Shown: positions 42,689 through 45,704 of the stretch, in pieces
Position numbering within the stretch: position 1 is the first letter of the stretch
Layout: the number at the start of each line of letters is the position of its first letter
Assembly: GCA_007280905.1 (NCBI GenBank)
Contig: QYQM01000002.1
Location: 1 to 45,704, forward strand
Source: Porphyromonadaceae bacterium
GTDB lineage: Bacteria > Bacteroidota > Bacteroidia > Bacteroidales > UBA12481
DNA: 45,704 nt
Reading direction: 5' to 3'
Notes under the pieces: generated by a model
The model's database searches: none
Seen by the model: only the letters and a program-made list of their open reading frames with translations
Told to the model about the DNA's origin: nothing
Translations under genes and position numbers: made by a program

Positions 42689-42704
42689 AAGACTATAAGA
42701 CTGT
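42689..42704 (+). repeat. Octamer repeat (AAGACTRT)x2 after the SDR gene
   Basis: AAGACTAT and AAGACTGT in tandem, 13 nt after the SDR stop. The first unit also pairs with ATAGTC at 42679-42684 to form a small hairpin. Confidence 0.6.
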
Positions 42705-42742
42705 AAGAAAATCACATTAAACGGCTGGTTGTCCAATAATAA

Positions 42743-42784
42743 TTAAAGATAAATAAGTCTTTAATAGAATTATCCGTATCTTTG
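42743..42784 (+). promoter_or_regulatory. Predicted RIC promoter with 7-bp palindromic operator
   Basis: TTAAAGA (42743-42749) and TCTTTAA (42758-42764) form perfect arms with an 8-nt centre, just upstream of the perfect -7 element TATCTTTG (42777-42784). The ATG follows 22 nt later. The operator would cover the -33 region, so regulation by a dimeric (for example nitric-oxide- or oxygen-responsive) factor is plausible. Confidence 0.55.
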
Positions 42785-42806
42785 GGACGGATTTAAATGG
42801 AACAAC

Positions 42807-43511
42807 ATGACAATGAATAAATCGGACAAATTGACAGTTGGCGAAATTGTAGCCAACGATTTCAGAGCAGCTTCAATATTTAAAAATGCAGGCATCGACT
42901 TCTGCTGCGGCGGGAAGAGAAGCTTATCGGAAACCTGTGAGGAAAAGGGTATCAACCCCGCAACCCTGGAAAAAGAATTGAAAGAACTGGAAAAGGAGCC
43001 GCTGAGCCCATCTCTGAGCTTTAAAGATTGGGACCCAGGCTTCCTGAGCGATTATATCATGAATACGCACCACAAATTTGTGCTGAAGAATTTGCCTGAG
43101 CTGGTTTTCTATACCCAAAAGATCGCCTCGGTTCATGGCGGACATCATGCCGAGTTGATCGAAATTGCCGAACTGTTTGCCAAAATCAACCAGGAACTGC
43201 TGCAGCACCTGAAGAATGAAGAAGAGGTCCTTTTCCCGGCTATCAAAAAAGCCCTGGCCAGCAATTCAGCTGACATCAAAGAGACCATTATATCGGAAAT
43301 CTCGCGCATGACGGGCGAACATGAATTTGCCGGCGGTGCCATGGACCGTATCAGCGAAATCAGCAACCATTATTTGGTGCCGGCCGACGGCTGCAATACC
43401 TATGCTGTTACCTATAAATTACTGCAACAATTTGAAGATGACCTGCATATACATGTTCATCTCGAGAATAATATCCTCTATCCGAAAGCACTGAGTCTGG
43501 CAGAAGCTTAA
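42807..43511 (+). CDS. ric: Iron-sulfur cluster repair di-iron protein (RIC/ScdA/YtfE)
   Basis: 234 residues. An N-terminal ScdA domain with vicinal cysteines (FCCGGKRSLSETCEEKG), then a hemerythrin-like four-helix bundle. The bundle has His and Glu ligands in NTHHKFV, HGGHHAEL, HLKNEEEVLFP, MTGEHEFAGG and HIHVHLENNILYP. RIC restores iron-sulfur clusters damaged by nitric oxide or peroxide. Start at ATG 42807; an ATG two codons later is equally good. A single-gene unit with its own promoter-operator and a weak terminator. Confidence 0.92.
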   Translation: MTMNKSDKLTVGEIVANDFRAASIFKNAGIDFCCGGKRSLSETCEEKGINPATLEKELKELEKEPLSPSLSFKDWDPGFLSDYIMNTHHKFVLKNLPELVFYTQKIASVHGGHHAELIEIAELFAKINQELLQHLKNEEEVLFPAIKKALASNSADIKETIISEISRMTGEHEFAGGAMDRISEISNHYLVPADGCNTYAVTYKLLQQFEDDLHIHVHLENNILYPKALSLAEA

Positions 43512-43528
43512 AAACATTCCAGCACAAT

Positions 43529-43546
43529 CCTCGTGTTGAGGTTTTT
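43529..43546 (+). terminator. Weak intrinsic terminator after RIC
   Basis: A short CCTC-GTGTT-GAGG hairpin followed by TTTTTATT, 18 nt after the RIC stop. The stem is only 4 bp, so strength is doubtful. Confidence 0.35.
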
Positions 43547-43599
43547 ATTAACTGAGAATTTTCAGATCATTGACCTGGCCTAAACCTGCAAATTCGAAT

Positions 43600-44952
43600 T
43601 CATTGAGTATATATAGAAATTGAATAAACTTTCTTGAGGCGATTCCCGATTTCCGGTTGATATAAAAAATACAGTCGATCATTATTGAAACAACACTGCT
43701 CGATGTGCTTGAAAGAATTTATCCTGACATTTCTAAGATGTTGTCCGGAATATGGATCGATCTCAATAAACTCTGTGAATTGGTTATCGTCGAATTGGAG
43801 ATAAAAACGATCGGTTTTGGCGTCAAAATGAACCGAAGAAAAGGGTTTTTCTTTAACTTTTGTTATAAATGGGACCTCCCGTTCGAGTTTCCCGGAATCA
43901 TCAAACCAGGCAATGCATTTACCCTCCCGGTTGAAAACCAATTGCTTGCCTTTGAATCGAAACATCCGGGAGTACACAGGGGGGTAATCGAACCTGGCCC
44001 GAAATTCTGCTTTAAAATAGCTCTGAAATAGTCGTTCATAGAATTTACAAAAAGCTTCAACAATAGGCCCTGAGTTCGCACCCGGTGGTATTTTGACGGG
44101 TGGAAGGATAATTGGAAAAGCTGCGTTTCTATTCGCTTCCTCATTAGCGGACTGCTTTCTTTCCTCCTGATAAAATTTTCCGAGGCTGTAAATGATGGAG
44201 GCCAGGTTCTGGTGGTTGATGACAAAGTAATTCTCGTATTGTCTAAGTGGAGAGATAAAATGAATGAATGTGGTTGAATCGGTGACAGAGCATACGGGCT
44301 GAATGTAATTCTCGATGAAATTGCGGTCAAAGGTATCTACGATTTGTATGCGATTTCGCCTATGGCCCAACTGATACACAGTGTCACTGGTAAATGCAAA
44401 TACATTCCCCTGGCAATCCTGGTAAATTTTATCGAGGTTCTTGAGCTGAAGTTTATCCTTAATCTTTCCATTGCCGTCAGACAGCAGAACCTCTTTACGG
44501 AATTCATTCCCGTTCAGGTATCCCAAAGAAATAATCTGGTCCCTTGATAGCAGGAATTGGATTATGGCATATGGCTCCCGGTCGAATAACCGATTGATGG
44601 CTTTGATCTCTACAGTTGGTATATCGGTAATCCTTTTTGTTAATACAACCGTAATCGTCCGGTTGTTGTAGATATGATCAAAATCTGTACGGTTCTGTAT
44701 GACCAGAGTATCATTATTAAATCCTAAGCACCTGATGATAATATTGGTAGGAAAGCTATCAAGAGCTATCTGGAATTTACCCTGGCCATCAGAAATGGTA
44801 CCCTTCTCGGAACCGAGGTTCATGACCGAAGCCCCTGCAATGGGTTGATTTGTTTCATTATCCGTAATGTATCCCGATATTTTGAGCTGCTGGCCCATTC
44901 CTAGAAAAGGTGTTAATACGCTCAAAAGGAGAATAAAACGAACATGTGTCAT
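43600..44952 (-). CDS. Secreted protein: carboxypeptidase-regulatory-like domain plus probable beta-propeller
   Basis: 450 residues. Signal peptide (FILLLSVLTPFLGMGQ). Residues ~22-105 form a CarboxypepD_reg-like Ig-fold domain (ISGYITDNETNQPIAGASV, then GTISDGQGKFQI). The remainder has repeated strand pairs with aromatic and Asp residues (GNVFAFTSDTVYQLG, KCIAWFDDSGKLEREV, DRFYLQFDDNQFTEFIEID) and looks like a six-bladed beta-propeller. I recall propeller-like proteins clustering with short Cys-rich NVEALA-type peptides in Bacteroides, and such a peptide gene lies just upstream here on the same strand. Its exact function is unknown. Confidence 0.65.
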   Translation of the reverse strand: MTHVRFILLLSVLTPFLGMGQQLKISGYITDNETNQPIAGASVMNLGSEKGTISDGQGKFQIALDSFPTNIIIRCLGFNNDTLVIQNRTDFDHIYNNRTITVVLTKRITDIPTVEIKAINRLFDREPYAIIQFLLSRDQIISLGYLNGNEFRKEVLLSDGNGKIKDKLQLKNLDKIYQDCQGNVFAFTSDTVYQLGHRRNRIQIVDTFDRNFIENYIQPVCSVTDSTTFIHFISPLRQYENYFVINHQNLASIIYSLGKFYQEERKQSANEEANRNAAFPIILPPVKIPPGANSGPIVEAFCKFYERLFQSYFKAEFRARFDYPPVYSRMFRFKGKQLVFNREGKCIAWFDDSGKLEREVPFITKVKEKPFSSVHFDAKTDRFYLQFDDNQFTEFIEIDPYSGQHLRNVRINSFKHIEQCCFNNDRLYFLYQPEIGNRLKKVYSISIYTQ

Positions 44953-45112
44953 ATCAACAACAATTAATGAGGGCCAATCAAAGATAATAAAGAACTAAAA
45001 TATTAGTAAAGCTATCCACTAATTTTGGAAGATTTCCTAAATCTTTTGAGTAGATATTGTATTCTTCACAATTGTCTGAAAAAAAATCGTCAGCAAATGG
45101 AGAAGCTTAGAG

Positions 45113-45246
45113 AAGATCGAAACCTGGCGGCGTGAGTACAATAAATTTCCTTCGGACATTTAACTCCGACAGCATTCCTCAATCAACATCAGAAAGCTCG
45201 ATTCTCAAATCAGGGTGTTCCTAAAAAAATGAGGAGCACAATTTAA
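45113..45246 (+). pseudogene. IS3-family transposase (orfB) C-terminal remnant
   Basis: One frame (45113-45163) reads KIETWRREYNKFPSDI then stop; another (45151-45246) reads FGHLTPTAFLNQHQKA and continues to a TAA. Together they match the end of IS3 integrases (WRREYN, a short RPHSS-type stretch, then LGxLTPxxFL). The RPHSS part is missing at the frame change, so the element is broken. The rest of the gap 44953-45112 holds nothing that I can identify. Confidence 0.65.
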
Positions 45247-45284
45247 GAAAAATAGGTGCAAAGCATTACTGCATTGCACCTATT
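45246..45284 (-). terminator. Intrinsic terminator of the Cys-rich peptide gene
   Basis: Arms AATAGGTGCAA (45251-45261) and TTGCACCTATT (45274-45284) pair perfectly over 11 bp. On the minus strand the stem is followed by TTTCTT (the A run at 45246-45250 in plus sense). It lies 3 nt after the peptide gene's stop, good evidence that the peptide gene was a real transcription unit. Confidence 0.8.
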
Positions 45285-45287
45285 AGT

Positions 45288-45565
45288 TTAATATGGATTA
45301 CCTGCGTGACAGCCTGGAAGCACAGTATAACAATAATAGGAGGAACAATAGTATGATCCGGAAACACATTCCTGCGTTGTACCGCAAAACCAATCGCCAG
45401 CATAACAATCTGCACTTGATTGTTGATGATACGATTCTTCCCCAAATGACCGCCATAAATAGCATGAGGAACAACCCAAGGGCCCTTCATAAGCTCTGAC
45501 TAACTTTACGCTGAAAAACACCGCAACAGCAATTGCAGCTGTAATAATAATAGCTTTAATTTTTT
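45288..45565 (-). pseudogene. Cysteine-rich secreted peptide gene, 5' end cut off by an ISL3 insertion
   Basis: Open on the minus strand from the IS boundary at 45565 to TAA at 45288. It reads KIKAIIITAAIAVAVFFSV (signal peptide) then LVRA and a mature ~65-residue part with eight Cys (CSSC near its start, then single cysteines in SADC, WFC, QEC, YYC twice and PGC). This architecture resembles the NVEALA-type peptides of Bacteroidota, though no NVEALA motif is present. No ATG is in frame. The bases at the boundary would restore an ATG-AAA-AAA-ATT start (MKKIKA) if the insertion were removed. Translation from an ATA inside the IS end (45575), or the GTG at 45521, cannot be excluded. A strong terminator follows. 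Confidence 0.65.
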
Positions 45566-45704
45566 GGCTCTTTATAATTTCGAGTGGGTAACATAATAGG
45601 GATTAATTTTACTAAAGTCGAGTTTCCCAGTAAGCAGATAAATTATTGCTTTGATAGTATCAGTTCTTTTATAACCTCTTGCTTTAGCTTTTGCAGCTTG
45701 GAAA
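45566..45704 (-). mobile_element. ISL3-family insertion sequence, one end (runs off the window)
   Basis: The end at 45566 reads GGCTCTTTATAATTTCGAG, the GGCTCTT start typical of ISL3 inverted repeats. The transposase on the minus strand ends 6 nt inside it. AATTTTTT (45558-45565) just outside is a plausible 8-bp target duplication, the size usual for this family. Confidence 0.75.
45572..45704 (-). CDS. ISL3-family transposase, C-terminal fragment (5' end outside window)
   Basis: About 43 residues are visible: QAAKAKARGYKRTDTIKAII, then YLLTGKLDFSKINPYYVTHS, then KL and stop. The (Q)xxKxxARGyxxxxxxxxxIYxxxGxLD pattern is the end of ISL3-type DDE transposases. The stop lies 6 nt from the IS end, normal for the family. 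The catalytic residues lie outside the window. Confidence 0.65.
   Translation of the reverse strand, partial: FQAAKAKARGYKRTDTIKAIIYLLTGKLDFSKINPYYVTHSKL

Noticed and set aside
45293-45499. Plus-strand frame of 68 residues opposite the Cys-rich peptide
   Set aside because: Antisense to a frame with a signal peptide, eight Cys and a matching terminator; no features of its own.

Overview
The window reads as chromosome from a Bacteroidota bacterium, most likely a Bacteroidales-like anaerobe. Several signs agree. Many genes are preceded by the Bacteroidota -7 promoter element TAnnTTTG. A glycine-lipid glsB/glsA pair is present. MraY carries an extra internal segment. A long PurF-type amidotransferase, a TonB-dependent receptor and an RRM-type RNA-binding protein with a Gly-rich tail are also present. 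No rRNA, tRNA or CRISPR array was found.

Layout. 1-6.0 kb: miaB (minus strand), a SPOR-like secreted protein and a long PurF-like protein (plus), then glsB and glsA (minus). A dispersed heptanucleotide repeat, (TTGAGCC)n / (GGCTCAA)n, sits at the 3' ends of miaB, the PurF-like gene and glsB. 6.06-22.6 kb: a nearly complete division and cell-wall (dcw) cluster, all plus strand and tightly packed: mraZ, rsmH, ftsL-like, ftsI, murE, mraY, murD, ftsW, murG, murC, ftsQ, ftsA, and two tandem, diverged ftsZ genes. A MraZ operator lies in front of it. 22.6-24.3 kb: an atypical sigma factor and a zinc-finger anti-sigma factor follow ftsZ2 directly. 24.3-27.1 kb: a sirtuin framed by two palindromic REP-like elements in opposite orientation, then dnaG.

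27.3-30.3 kb: an intact membrane histidine kinase is followed by remains of a collapsed signalling locus: a PAS fragment, a CheB methylesterase with internal deletions, and a receiver/ATPase hybrid with its middle missing. 30.35-32.7 kb: two AAA-type ATPases, each behind an AT-rich palindrome. 32.7-36.8 kb: an Omp85-like outer-membrane protein, a small membrane protein and a TonB-dependent receptor. 37-43.5 kb: small accessory genes (zinc-ribbon membrane protein, SGNH hydrolase, RRM protein, UspA, a lipoprotein/membrane/SDR run, RIC iron-sulfur repair protein). 43.6 kb-end: a secreted protein with a carboxypeptidase-regulatory-like domain, an IS3 transposase remnant, and a cysteine-rich secreted peptide gene whose start appears to have been cut off by an ISL3-family insertion at 45566.

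Three features stand out. (1) Seven- to eight-base tandem repeats of different sequence sit at or just after the 3' ends of many genes. (2) The two FtsZ paralogues divide conserved features between them: FtsZ1 keeps the canonical GTPase signature, while FtsZ2 has a Lys in that signature but carries what I recall as the usual Bacteroidota FtsZ C-terminal tail. (3) The cysteine-rich peptide gene appears to be interrupted at codon 2, which makes an exact prediction for the sequence just outside this window. All family assignments come from reading motifs; no search was run.
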